A program made the position numbers and the translations under genes. Positions 19,293-28,095 of a stretch of DNA of 64,000 nucleotides are shown in pieces; the first letter of the stretch is position 1; each line of letters opens with the position of its first letter. The notes under the pieces are model-generated. The model was not told where the DNA came from and made no database searches. It saw only the letters and a list, made by a program, of their open reading frames with translations. The DNA comes from Phytohabitans houttuyneae (GTDB lineage Bacteria; Actinomycetota; Actinomycetes; Mycobacteriales; Micromonosporaceae): assembly GCF_011764425.1 (NCBI RefSeq), contig NZ_BLPF01000003.1, forward strand, positions 930,001-994,000. Direction: 5' to 3'.

Positions 19293-20074
19293 GCACCCTG
19301 TCACTCGCGCTGTCCGACTCGGCCACGATGGTCCGCCGCCAGGTCAAGCACATGCGGCGGTACCCGTCGCTGACCCTGCAGCTGATCGGCGTTCCGGTGC
19401 TGTTCCTGCTGCTGTTCGTGTACGTCTTCGGCGGCACCCTCGGCGACGGCCTCGGCCCGGGCTCCGGCGGGCGCGGCGCGTACGTCGACTACGTCACGCC
19501 CGGCATCCTGATGATGGCCGTGGCCGCGGTGGCGCAGGGCACCGCGATCTCGGTGGCCATGGACATGACCGAGGGCATCGTGGCCCGGTTCAAGAGCATG
19601 GCCATCGCCCGCGTGTCGGTGCTGACCGGCCACGTCCTCGGCGCCGTGCTGCAGACCTTCGTCGCGGTCGGCGCCGTGGTGGCCGTGGCCCTGGCGATCG
19701 GCTTCCGGCCCAACGCCAACGTCGTGGAGTGGCTGGCGGCAGCCGGTGTCGTGGCGATGGTGACCTTCGCCCTCACCTGGATGTCGGTCGCGATGGGCCT
19801 GGTGGCCAAGACCGTGGAGAGCGCCAGCAACCTGCCGATGCCGCTGGTGTTCCTGCCGTTCCTGGGCAGCGGCTTCGTGCCGACCGACTCGATGCCGGCC
19901 GGACTGCGCTGGTTCGCCGAGTACCAGCCGTTCACGCCGATCATCGAGACGATCCGCGGGCTGCTGCTCGGCACCGCGATCGGCACCAGCGGCATCGCCG
20001 CCACCGCGTGGTGCGCCGGCATCGCGCTGGCCGGCTACCTGTGGGCGAAGCGGCTGTACAACCGTCAGTCCTGA
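19289..20074 (+). CDS. ABC-2 type permease, DrrB type
   Basis: A 261-residue, six-helix inner-membrane permease. The YVTPGILMMAVA segment and GFVPTDSMPAGLRWFAEYQPFTP motif are classical DrrB/ABC-2 features. Translation is coupled to the ATPase by a 4-base overlap. Its 3' end overlaps the 3' end of the convergent SARP gene by 10 bases, leaving no room for a terminator between them. Confidence 0.9.
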   Translation: MSTLSLALSDSATMVRRQVKHMRRYPSLTLQLIGVPVLFLLLFVYVFGGTLGDGLGPGSGGRGAYVDYVTPGILMMAVAAVAQGTAISVAMDMTEGIVARFKSMAIARVSVLTGHVLGAVLQTFVAVGAVVAVALAIGFRPNANVVEWLAAAGVVAMVTFALTWMSVAMGLVAKTVESASNLPMPLVFLPFLGSGFVPTDSMPAGLRWFAEYQPFTPIIETIRGLLLGTAIGTSGIAATAWCAGIALAGYLWAKRLYNRQS

Positions 20075-23000
20075 ACCCGCCCGCGCAGCGTGGCGAGGGC
20101 GGCGGCGGGCAGCGCGTCCCGGTCCAGTGCGGCGTACGTGGAGGTGGCCTCCGCGTACGCCGCCTTGTCGGCCCGCTCGGCGGCCTGCCGGGCCAGCTCC
20201 GGCGACATGGTGGACACGAACCCGCGGGTGAACTGGAACCGCTCGGCCATCGCGGTCAGCCGGGCGCCGGAGGCGGCCGCGCCGCGATGAATGTCTACTG
20301 TGGCCAGTGCGAGCAGCGCCGCGCCGCCGACCGGGTACCCCGTCGCGTAGGCGGCGTTCGCGTCGAGGGCGGCCAGCAGTGCCGCGAGCCGGTCCGGCAG
20401 CGCGGCGGCGAGCGGGGCGACAAGGTCGAGCCGGCCGCGCCGCACGTGCGCGACCACCGCCGCCGCCTCGACCTCCAGCGTCCACCCGTCGAAGCCGACC
20501 GCCGCGCCGCTGTCCACGCTGTCGCGCAGTAGGCCGGCGGCCCGCCGCCACAGCCGCAGTCCGGCCTCGTCCTCGCCGCGGGCGAGCAGGATCTCGGCGC
20601 GTATGGCGAGGCTGAACGAGCGCACGTCCAGCGCGTCCTCGGGCTGGTCCGGCTCGGCCACGGCCAGGTGCCGCTCGGCCGCGTCGATGGCGCCGACCTG
20701 CAGGTGTGCCAGCACCATGCCGAGCCGCACGCCGAGCGTCTCGTGCCGCACACCCAGCTCGTCCAGCGCCCGCATTGCCGCGTCGAGCTGCGGCAGGGCG
20801 AGGTCGCCGCGGCCGCGCTGCATGAGCAGGTCGGCGATCCGGGAGTGGCCGAGCAGCCGCGCCCACGGGGTCGGCTCCCGCTGGAACGCCGCGAGCGCGC
20901 GCTCGGCCGCGGACAGGGCCAGGTCGGGCTGGCCCTGGTACTCCCACAGCGCGGTGGCGACCGCGTTGGCGGCACCGGCCAGCAGCGGCTGATCGCTGTC
21001 GCAGAGCTCGCGCAGCCGCTGCCCGCCCTCGGCCAGCAGCTCCGGCAGTGCCGCCAGCACGGTCGCCACCGCCCGCAACAGGGTGTCCGGCGGGGCGGGC
21101 GGGAGGCGGCGGAGGGTGACCAGCGCGCGTACCGCCCGCGGGCCCTCGACGCTGAACGTGAACGCCGTGCACAGCACCGCGGCGGTCCGGGTCACCTCGA
21201 CGAAGGCGTCGTCGGGCCGGTAGTGCGACAGCACCGGGCCGGACTCCTCGATCAGCGCCGCCATCCGGGCGTAGTCCGACTCCAGCAGCCACGGGCCGGC
21301 CAGGACCGCGGTCGCGGAGGCCACGGCCGCGCCGTCGCCCCGTTCGGCGCCCAGGTGCAGCGCCTGCAGCAGGTTGTCCCGCTCGTCCCGCAGCCGCCGC
21401 AGCGCCGGCTGGGCGGAGCCCATCGCGGCGTGGTGGTGTGCCAGCCCGAACTCGCGTGCCCAGCTCAGGAAGCCGGCGGTGACCTGGTCGTCCTCGCCGG
21501 CCGCCGCGCGCTGGGCCGCGCCGAACTCGCGTACCGTCTCCAGCATCCGGAACCGGGTGCCGGCACCGGTGTCGACCACCTTGATCAGCGACTGGTCGGC
21601 CAGGTCTTCGAGCGTGCCCAGCACGTCACCGGCGAGCAGGTGCCGCGCGGCGTCCGCGGTGAAGCCGCCGGGAAAGATCGACAGCGCGCGCAGCGCCGCC
21701 TGCCCCGCGGGGTCCAGCAGCGCCCAGCTCCAGTCGACGACGGCGTGCAGAGTCTGGTGCCGCGACGGTGCGTCGCGCGGGCCGCCGCGCAGCAGGCCGA
21801 ACCGGTCGGCGAGGTGGCCGGCGATCTCCGCCACCGACATCACCCGCATCCGCGCGGCGGCCAGCTCCACCGCCAGCGGCAGCCCGTCCAGCTGGCGGCA
21901 CAGCCCGGCGACCGTCTCCGCGGGCAGGTCGACGCCGGGCCGGGCGGCCCGGGCCCGCTGGGTGAACAGCTCCACCATGGTCGGCAGGCTCAGCTCGGGC
22001 AGCGCGTACACCGACTCCGACGACAGGCCCAGGGGAGTGCGGCTGGTGGTCAGCACGCGCAGCTCGGGCATCGTCGCGACCAGGGACCGGACCAGCTCGG
22101 CGGCGCCGGCGATCACGTGCTCGCAGTTGTCCAGGACCAGCAGCGCCGGGCCGGGGCCCAGCCCGGCGGCGATGCCGGCCACCGCGTCCGGCGGTACCGA
22201 CGCGGGGGTCGGCCGCTGCTCGCCGCTGCCGACGGACGACGCCACCTGGCGGACCACGTCCGCGTCGGTGGCCACGCCGGCCAGCGGGACCACGTGCACC
22301 ACCCGCTGCTCGGCCTCCCGCGCGACCGCGTTCGCCAGGCGGGTCTTGCCCAGGCCGCCGGGCCCGACGATCGAGGTGACCCGGGAACGGCGCACCATCG
22401 CGGTCACCGCGGCCATGTCCTCGTCACGGCCCAGCAGCGGGTTCGGCTCGTACGCGACGCCGTGCCGCACCACCGGCGTGTCGCCCTGCAACAGCCGCTG
22501 GTACGCGGCCCGCAGCGGCGCGCCGGGGTCGGTGCCCAGCTCGTCGCGCAGCGACCGGCGGTACGCCTCGTAGCGGGCCAGCGCCGCCGGCGCGCCCGCG
22601 GTGGCCGCCTCGCAGCGCAGCAGCTCCAGCAGCACCTCCTCGTCGCGCGGCAGCCGCTCGACGAGCGCGGTGAGCGGCTCGACCGCCTCGCCGTGCCGCC
22701 CCAGCCGGGCCAGGGCCAGCGCCCGGGTACGCGCCAGCGCCCGGTGCGCCGGCACCCGCTCGGCGCGCAGCGCCTCCACCGGGTCGTCCGTGCCGACGCT
22801 GTCCTGCGGCGTGCCGCCGAACAGAGCCAGGCCCGCCTCCGCGTGCGCGAGCGCGGCCGCGTCGTCACCGGCGCGCAGCTGCCGGGCGCCCGCCGCGACC
22901 CGCGAGAGCACCACGCCGGTGTCCACCTGGTCCTCGGTCAGGGCGAGCTGGTACCCCACAGGCGTGCTGGCGATCACCGCCGCGCCGAGCTGCGCCCGGG

Positions 23001-23199
23001 CCCGGGACACCAGCACCTGCAGCGCCTTGACCGGGTTGGCGGGCGGCTCGTCGGGCCACAGCCCGTCCACCAGCCGCCCGGTGCTGCATCCGGTGCGCAG
23101 GTCGGTGGCGAGCAGCGCCAGCAGGCCGCGCATCCGCTGCCCGGTCACCTCCTGGCCGCGGTAGGAGACCCCGCGCAGCAGGACCAGATCGACAGCCAC
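20065..23199 (-). CDS. AfsR/SARP-type regulator with BTAD and ATPase domains
   Basis: A 1044-residue regulator. An N-terminal OmpR-like winged helix (about 15-85; LVDGLWPDEPPANPVKALQV) is followed by a bacterial transcriptional activation domain (about 90-240), then a P-loop NTPase with GPGGLGKTRLA and LLVLDNCEHV (about 270-540). A long alpha-helical repeat region runs to the C-terminus. This is the layout of AfsR-like and LuxR-SARP hybrid activators that sense a signal through the C-terminal repeats. The GTG at 23199 is chosen because the winged helix starts there. It converges on the DrrAB genes and may control secondary metabolism or export genes nearby. Confidence 0.85.
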   Translation of the reverse strand: MAVDLVLLRGVSYRGQEVTGQRMRGLLALLATDLRTGCSTGRLVDGLWPDEPPANPVKALQVLVSRARAQLGAAVIASTPVGYQLALTEDQVDTGVVLSRVAAGARQLRAGDDAAALAHAEAGLALFGGTPQDSVGTDDPVEALRAERVPAHRALARTRALALARLGRHGEAVEPLTALVERLPRDEEVLLELLRCEAATAGAPAALARYEAYRRSLRDELGTDPGAPLRAAYQRLLQGDTPVVRHGVAYEPNPLLGRDEDMAAVTAMVRRSRVTSIVGPGGLGKTRLANAVAREAEQRVVHVVPLAGVATDADVVRQVASSVGSGEQRPTPASVPPDAVAGIAAGLGPGPALLVLDNCEHVIAGAAELVRSLVATMPELRVLTTSRTPLGLSSESVYALPELSLPTMVELFTQRARAARPGVDLPAETVAGLCRQLDGLPLAVELAAARMRVMSVAEIAGHLADRFGLLRGGPRDAPSRHQTLHAVVDWSWALLDPAGQAALRALSIFPGGFTADAARHLLAGDVLGTLEDLADQSLIKVVDTGAGTRFRMLETVREFGAAQRAAAGEDDQVTAGFLSWAREFGLAHHHAAMGSAQPALRRLRDERDNLLQALHLGAERGDGAAVASATAVLAGPWLLESDYARMAALIEESGPVLSHYRPDDAFVEVTRTAAVLCTAFTFSVEGPRAVRALVTLRRLPPAPPDTLLRAVATVLAALPELLAEGGQRLRELCDSDQPLLAGAANAVATALWEYQGQPDLALSAAERALAAFQREPTPWARLLGHSRIADLLMQRGRGDLALPQLDAAMRALDELGVRHETLGVRLGMVLAHLQVGAIDAAERHLAVAEPDQPEDALDVRSFSLAIRAEILLARGEDEAGLRLWRRAAGLLRDSVDSGAAVGFDGWTLEVEAAAVVAHVRRGRLDLVAPLAAALPDRLAALLAALDANAAYATGYPVGGAALLALATVDIHRGAAASGARLTAMAERFQFTRGFVSTMSPELARQAAERADKAAYAEATSTYAALDRDALPAAALATLRGRVQD

Positions 23200-23313
23200 G
23201 CCGCCAGCGTAGGCCCGGCGCGGGCGCGCGAAGTTCGTCGGGACCGTGCGGTAATCCTCGGGCCGGCGGTGACACAAGCATGGGTGCCACCGTCGAACCA
23301 GTCAGGAGCTTGG

Positions 23314-23862
23314 ATGCGACCATCGCGGGAGCGCGGCGAGGAATGGTTCACCGCGCTCTATGCCACCCACTACCCGCAGGTCTTCAGGTACGCGCTGCGC
23401 CGCCTCGCGGACCCGGACGCCGCCGTCGACCTCGCGCAGGAGGTGTTCGTCGTCGCCTGGCGGCGGCGGGTCGAGGTGCCCGACCGCGGCCTGCCCTGGC
23501 TGTACGGCGTGGCCCGCCGGCTGCTGGCCAACCAGTGGCGCGCCCGGCACGCCGCACCCGCGCTCGTGACGCTCGCCGCGGGTGGCGCCCCGCACGAGCG
23601 CGCGGTCGCGCACCCGTCCGACGGCGGGGCCGCCGACCGGCTGGCCGCGGTGCGGGCCGCGCTGGCAACGCTGTCCGAGACCGACCAGGAGATCCTCCGG
23701 CTCGTCGGGTGGGAGGAGCTGACCGTCGCGGAGGCGGCCACGGTGCTGGGCTGCCGCCGCGCCACGGCGGCGGTGCGGCTGCACCGGGCCCGGCGGCGGC
23801 TGGCCGAGTCGCTGCGCGCGGTCCCGCTCGACGAACCGAGCGCGGCACCCATCCGACTGTAG
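23314..23862 (+). CDS. ECF-type RNA polymerase sigma factor
   Basis: A 182-residue alternative sigma factor. Region 2 (LYATHYPQVFRYALRRL, DLAQEVFVVAWRR) occupies about 12-70 and region 4 (LSETDQEILRLVGWEELTVAEAA) about 115-165. AGGAG lies 5 bases before ATG 23314. The gene downstream encodes a membrane protein with a single anchor, and the pair resembles sigma/CU044_5270 modules in actinomycetes. The promoter it recognises cannot be seen from here; self-activation would be expected. Confidence 0.9.
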   Translation: MRPSRERGEEWFTALYATHYPQVFRYALRRLADPDAAVDLAQEVFVVAWRRRVEVPDRGLPWLYGVARRLLANQWRARHAAPALVTLAAGGAPHERAVAHPSDGGAADRLAAVRAALATLSETDQEILRLVGWEELTVAEAATVLGCRRATAAVRLHRARRRLAESLRAVPLDEPSAAPIRL

Positions 23863-23876
23863 AAAGGACACCGGAC

Positions 23877-24947
23877 ATGGTCGACGAGACCAGCATCAGA
23901 ACACTGCTCGGGCCGGCGGACCCGGCCCGCGACGCTGCGGTACCGCCGCCCCGCACGCCGGCGGCCGAGCTGATCGCCATCGCCGAGGCCCCCGCACCCG
24001 TAGACCCGGCCGGCTACCGGGGTGCCGCGCGACCGGCCCGGCGCCGGCTCGCGGTGGCCGCAGTGACGGCGGTGATCGCCGCGGGTGCGGTGGCCGCGAC
24101 GGCGGGGATCCACTCCGTCACCAGGGACGGCCCGGCACCGCCCGGACGGGCCGGCGGCTCGGCAACGCCGTCCGGCACGCCGGCGGAGCTGCGCCTGGGG
24201 CCGGTCGTCCGGCCGGTGGCCATGCGGGCCGGCACGAGTCCGGTGGACGCCGGTGACCGCCTGCGCGCTCTCGCCGGCGCGGTCGGCCCGGCACCCTACG
24301 ACGGCGCCACCGGCCGCTACACGTACGTCCACACGGTGGACTGGAACGCCGTGTTCGACGACGCACCGGGCGGCACCGCGCAGGTCATCTTCCCGCAGGA
24401 CAAGCGGCTCTGGTACACCGCCGACGGCTCCGGCCGGCAGGCCGTGCGGCCACTGCCGCCGGTCTACCCCAACGAGCAGTCCCGGCGGTACTGGCAGCAG
24501 CACGCCACGGCCCTCCCGGCGACCTCTGAGCCGCGGGTCGACGACCTGCCGGCGGACCGGGCCGGGCCGAGCGAGCCGCTGACCACCGACCCCGCGGAGC
24601 TGGCCGCCCGGCTCGGCGTCGGCGAGGTCGACCGGTACGGCCCGGAGCGCGTGCTGTCCGCCGTGCGTGACCTGTACTCCGTCTTCGCCCCGCCGCCAGC
24701 GTCCCGCGCGCACATCCTGCGGATCCTCGCGGACCTGCCGGGCGTCTCCTGGCACGGCAGCGTCACCGACCGCGCCGGACGCGCGGGCGTGGCGATCAGC
24801 GTCGACACCGGCGCCACCCGGCAGGTCCTGATCCTCGACGAGGGCACGGGTGGGCTGCTGGCCTGGGACGAGGTCGAGCGGCCGACCGACACCGTCGCCG
24901 GCGCGACGCTCTACCTCGGTTATGACCGCACCGACCGGCTCGGCTGA
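23877..24947 (+). CDS. CU044_5270-type single-pass membrane protein partnered with a sigma factor
   Basis: A 356-residue protein starting 14 bp after the sigma gene, behind AAAGGA. The cytoplasmic part (about 1-60) begins with an anti-sigma-like stretch (IRTLLGPADPARDA). One membrane helix follows (about 61-80), then a Pro/Gly linker and an outside domain of about 250 residues with repeated strand patterns (YTYVHTVDWNAVF, VAISVDTGATRQVLILDEGTGGLL). The layout suggests it holds or signals to the sigma factor in response to an envelope cue. No ZAS zinc motif is present. Function is inferred from context. Confidence 0.65.
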   Translation: MVDETSIRTLLGPADPARDAAVPPPRTPAAELIAIAEAPAPVDPAGYRGAARPARRRLAVAAVTAVIAAGAVAATAGIHSVTRDGPAPPGRAGGSATPSGTPAELRLGPVVRPVAMRAGTSPVDAGDRLRALAGAVGPAPYDGATGRYTYVHTVDWNAVFDDAPGGTAQVIFPQDKRLWYTADGSGRQAVRPLPPVYPNEQSRRYWQQHATALPATSEPRVDDLPADRAGPSEPLTTDPAELAARLGVGEVDRYGPERVLSAVRDLYSVFAPPPASRAHILRILADLPGVSWHGSVTDRAGRAGVAISVDTGATRQVLILDEGTGGLLAWDEVERPTDTVAGATLYLGYDRTDRLG

Positions 24948-24957
24948 TCCGCGCCCC

Positions 24958-27389
24958 CTACCGGCGCCAGAACGACGAGCCGCGGTCGGTGCCGCCGGCC
25001 GCCGCGTCGAGGACCTCGAGCACGTGCGCCCACAGCTCCTCGAACGGGCGGCCGCCGATGGCCTGCGGGCGCAGCGCCTCGGCGAGCGTGCGCAGCGGAC
25101 CGCTGCCGGCGAGGACGGCCAGCCGGCTGCCGAGGTCTTCGAGGGCCTCCCGGCGCTCGTACTCCGGACGGCCAGCCAGCTCGCGCAGCCGGCGCGCCTC
25201 GCGGGCCGCCAGCCCGGCCAGGTCGGCCACCGGCGGTGCGGGCCGCGCGGGTGCGGACGCCGGCAGCGGTACCGGCATTCCGCCGCCGTCCCCGGCCCGC
25301 CGCTTGGCCGGTCGGGCGACGAACGCGGCGCGCGCGGACGGTGCGATGCCGGCCGCCGCCGGTGCGAAGCCGCCCATCCCGCGGCTCATGCCTCCCGGCG
25401 GCGCGGACAGCATGTCCCAGCCGGAGGTGGGCTCGACCGGCTGGACGATCCGGTGGCCGGGGCCGCCGCCGGCGACCGTGCGGCTGTCGACCGCCAGGTA
25501 CGCGGTGAACCGGCACAGCACGCCGAAGCGCAGCGACGCGTCCACGATCCGCCGCTCCAGCCCGGTCAGGTCGGTGCCGGCCGCCGCCGCGTACCGGTCC
25601 TCCAGCTCGCGCAGGTGCGCACGGGCCCAGATCGCGGTGAGCGCGGCGTTGGCGCTGGGCGTCACCGGAGCGTCGACCGTCCACTCGCGACCGTCGCGGG
25701 TCGTGCCGCGCAGCGTCAGGCCGCCGGCCGGGGCGCCCCGGTAGCGTCCGGTCACCACGTACGGCACGCCGGGAAACAGGTCCGGCAGGCGGTCCGGCGT
25801 CCGCGCACCGTCCACGAGGGACAGTCCGTCGGCGGCGAGCGTCACGCCGGTCACCAGCGGCGCGCCGATGCGCCGGTGGATGCTGTCCATCGCCTCGTCC
25901 AGCCGGTCTTCGCTCTCCACCAGCTCGCAGCGACCGCCGCCGGCCGCGGCCAGGCGGCCGAGGAACCCGGCGTTGACCGCCCGGTCCACCCCGACCGTGT
26001 GCACCCGAACGCCGGCCAGGTCGCCGGCCTCGCGCAGGATCTGGTCCTCGTTGCCGACCTGGCCGTCCGTCACCAGCACCAGCACCCGGTCACGCGCGCC
26101 GTCCGGGGCCGTGCTTGTTGCGCTCGCTTCGCTCGCTGATGGCCCGGGAAGCCGGCGCCATCCGGCCTCGTCGCTGCGCTCCTCGGATCGGATCCCGCCG
26201 GCCCCGGGGCCAGGTAGCCGAGGCCGCGGCGCAGTGCCTCAAGCATCACGGTGCCGCCGCGGGCCTCGGTCCGGGCCAGGTGCTCCACGGCCCGGTAGCG
26301 GTGCCGGTCGGTGGCGGCGACGAGGCCGGACGGCAGCCCGGCGGGCTCCTCGACGATGTCGTCGAAGGCCAGCACCGCGAACCGGTCGGCGTCGCCGAGC
26401 GTGTCCACGATGCGCGCGGCGGCCCGGCGGGCGGCGATCATCTTCCAGCCGCCCATGCTGCCCGAGCGGTCGAGCAGCAGGACCACGTCGCGGGGGCGGG
26501 GCTGGCCGGAGCCGGCCGGCGGCAGCACGGTCAGCTGGAACGTGCCCTCCGCACCCTCGGCGTCGGCGACCGTGACGAGCGCGGCCGCCTCCCGCGGTGC
26601 GCCATACGCCAGCCGGAGCACGAAGTCGCGGTCGGCCCGCTCGCCCGGCCGCACCCGGAGCCGCCCGTCCTCCTCGACGACGGTGTGCAGGCTGGACCGG
26701 ACCGCGTCCAGCGGCAGCCCGCCCGGGTCGACGCCGACGTCGATGGACAGGCGCAGCGGGTTGGGGAAGCCGGGCAGCAACACCGGCGGGGTGATCCGGG
26801 AGGCGTCCGGCACGGCGTCGGTGTCGGACGCGTGCCCGTCGCCGACGCTCGGCCCCGGCAGCGGCGCTCCCGGGATGTACCGCGGGGCGACCACGAGCGG
26901 GAAACGGAACGTCGCCTCACCGTCCTGCATGGACAGTGGGCCGGCGAGCGTGAGGGTGACGCTGACCCGCTCGCCCGGCAGGATGTTGCCGACCCGCATG
27001 GTGAAGACGTCCGGCCGCTCCTCCTCGGCGATCGACGCGCGCTGGCCGGCCGCGACCGCCCTGTCGTACTCCTGGCGGGCGGCGCCGCGCTCGGCCAGCT
27101 CGGCCTCGACGACCCGGTCGGCGGCGACCATCCGCATGCCGGTGACGGCGGCCCGGTCGGGCAGCGGAAACACGTACGTCGCTTCGAGCGTCGCGTCGTG
27201 CACGTTCAGGAAGTCCTGGGTCAGCTCGACCCGGCTGACCAGGCCGGTGATGTCGGCGCGCACGTCGAGCCGGTCCAGCGGCAGGTTGCCGCGGTCGGTG
27301 CGCAGGGCGCCGAGCCCGGAGTCGTCCGTGCGGTCACGGCCCCGCTCCTGGGTGAGCTCGGCCTCGGTCATCGGCGTGACAGCGGTCAT
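24958..27389 (-). pseudogene. VIT plus von Willebrand factor A protein, split by a short inserted element
   Basis: The N-terminal part from ATG 27389 has a VIT domain (about 45-170; TYVFPLPDRAAVTGMRM) and the start of a vWA domain with the MIDAS motif DRSGSMGGWKM. The frame breaks inside vWA after RRGLGYLAP and resumes as GARDRVLVLVTDGQVGNED in another frame. Removing 101 bp (26105-26205) joins them into one 776-residue protein reading GYLAPDGARDRVLVLVTDG, with no other change. The C-terminal part is Pro/Ala-rich. It is coupled to the MerR gene upstream by an ATGA overlap. The intact family has an unknown, probably metal-dependent, protein-binding role. As sequenced the gene is interrupted. 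Confidence 0.85.
26105..26205. mobile_element. 101-bp non-autonomous palindromic element inserted in the VIT/vWA gene
   Basis: The segment is bounded by GGGGCCG (26105-26111) and CGGCCCC (26199-26205), a 7-bp terminal inverted repeat, and contains CGCTCGC-TT-CGCTCGC direct repeats. Read another way, CCGGGGCC at 26103-26110 and 26204-26211 is an 8-bp target duplication around a 93-bp element. Both readings give the same 101-bp excision, which restores the gene frame. It encodes nothing and resembles a MITE or REP-type element. Confidence 0.75.
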
Positions 27390-27994
27390 GGTGTGCTCCT
27401 CAGGAGGCCTCGTGCGGACAGCAGGTCGAGCAGGGGTCGGGCGGCCGCCGCGATGGCGGCCAGGTCGTCGGCGTCCGGCGCCGCCGGCAGCAGCAGCACC
27501 GCCCCACCCTCGAGCGGAACCCCGGTCAGCACCGGCTCCGTAGGCGGCGGGTTCGCAGGCAGCGGGTCCGCGGGCAGCGGCGGGTCCGCGCGTGGCGGCG
27601 CGGGCGGTCGTGGGGGAGCGGGGCGCTCGGTCCAGAAGCGGGCGGACCGGGGTGCGGGCGGGGTGGCCGGTGTCGGGTCGGGCAGCGCGGCGATCCGCCG
27701 CAGTGCGCTCTCGCTCGCCCCGGCCAGCTCGACCTGGATCTCGGCGATGCTGCGGCCGTCGGCCTGGCGCCGCTTGACGGCGACGAGCTGCAGCAGGTGG
27801 CGCTCGCCGTAGAGCGCCGTGCGGCCGCGCATCGCCGCCGGCCGGTCGACCAGCCCGATCGTCGAATACCACCGGATGGCGCGCGCGTCCGGCACGTCGC
27901 GGACCCGGCCGTTTGGCGCGCCCGGGTATCCGTCGCCGAGTGCCGCGGCCACCCGCGACACGAGCTCGTTCATCGTCCACCCGTCGTCCGCCAC
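27386..27994 (-). CDS. MerR-family regulator, probably autoregulated
   Basis: A 202-residue protein. A MerR-like winged helix at about 30-95 contains RAIRWYSTIGLVDRP and ALYGERHLLQLVAVKRRQAD. A proline-rich linker (about 105-155) leads to a short C-terminal segment (LLPAAPDADDLAAIAAAARP). The start is GTG 27994; ATG 27973 is an alternative. Its stop overlaps the ATG of the VIT/vWA gene, so both are one transcript. Two tandem palindromes 11 bases upstream are its likely operator. No effector site is recognised. Confidence 0.75.
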   Translation of the reverse strand: MADDGWTMNELVSRVAAALGDGYPGAPNGRVRDVPDARAIRWYSTIGLVDRPAAMRGRTALYGERHLLQLVAVKRRQADGRSIAEIQVELAGASESALRRIAALPDPTPATPPAPRSARFWTERPAPPRPPAPPRADPPLPADPLPANPPPTEPVLTGVPLEGGAVLLLPAAPDADDLAAIAAAARPLLDLLSARGLLRSTP

Positions 27995-28004
27995 CCCTAC
28001 ACGA

Positions 28005-28028
28005 TGACACTGTCATATGACACTGTCA
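28005..28028. promoter_or_regulatory. Tandem palindromic operator of the MerR gene
   Basis: TGACACTGTCA occurs twice (28005-28015 and 28018-28028), each a perfect odd palindrome, separated by TA. On the minus strand a TTGACA hexamer (28024-28029) overlaps the second copy, so binding would cover a -35 region right before the GTG at 27994. Confidence 0.75.
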
Positions 28029-28052
28029 ACGTCGTTGAGTTCACAAACGGAA

Positions 28053-28080
28053 GCGCCCGCCGCGAGAACGCGGCGGGCGC
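28053..28080 (-). terminator. Terminator hairpin of the Tat-exported protein gene
   Basis: GCGCCCGCCGCG-AGAA-CGCGGCGGGCGC is a perfect 12-bp stem 16 bases after the stop of the minus-strand gene at 28096. On that strand it is followed by CTTCCGTTTG. Confidence 0.8.
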
Positions 28081-28095
28081 CAGATCGGGGGACTG

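Noticed and set aside
17012-23199. A secondary-metabolite biosynthetic cluster around DrrAB and the SARP gene
   Set aside because: Exporter and activator genes are present but no biosynthetic enzymes (PKS, NRPS, terpene or RiPP) lie beside them, so only regulation and export can be claimed.
20668-23313. Very long open frame antisense to the SARP-ATPase gene and reading into the sigma factor
   Set aside because: Only the last 182 codons from ATG 23314, which has a good ribosome binding site, are a real protein; the rest mirrors the SARP gene.
24958-26085. A separate vWA-domain gene starting at GTG 26085
   Set aside because: It lacks a ribosome binding site and the first half of the vWA fold; removal of the 101-bp element joins it to the VIT gene.
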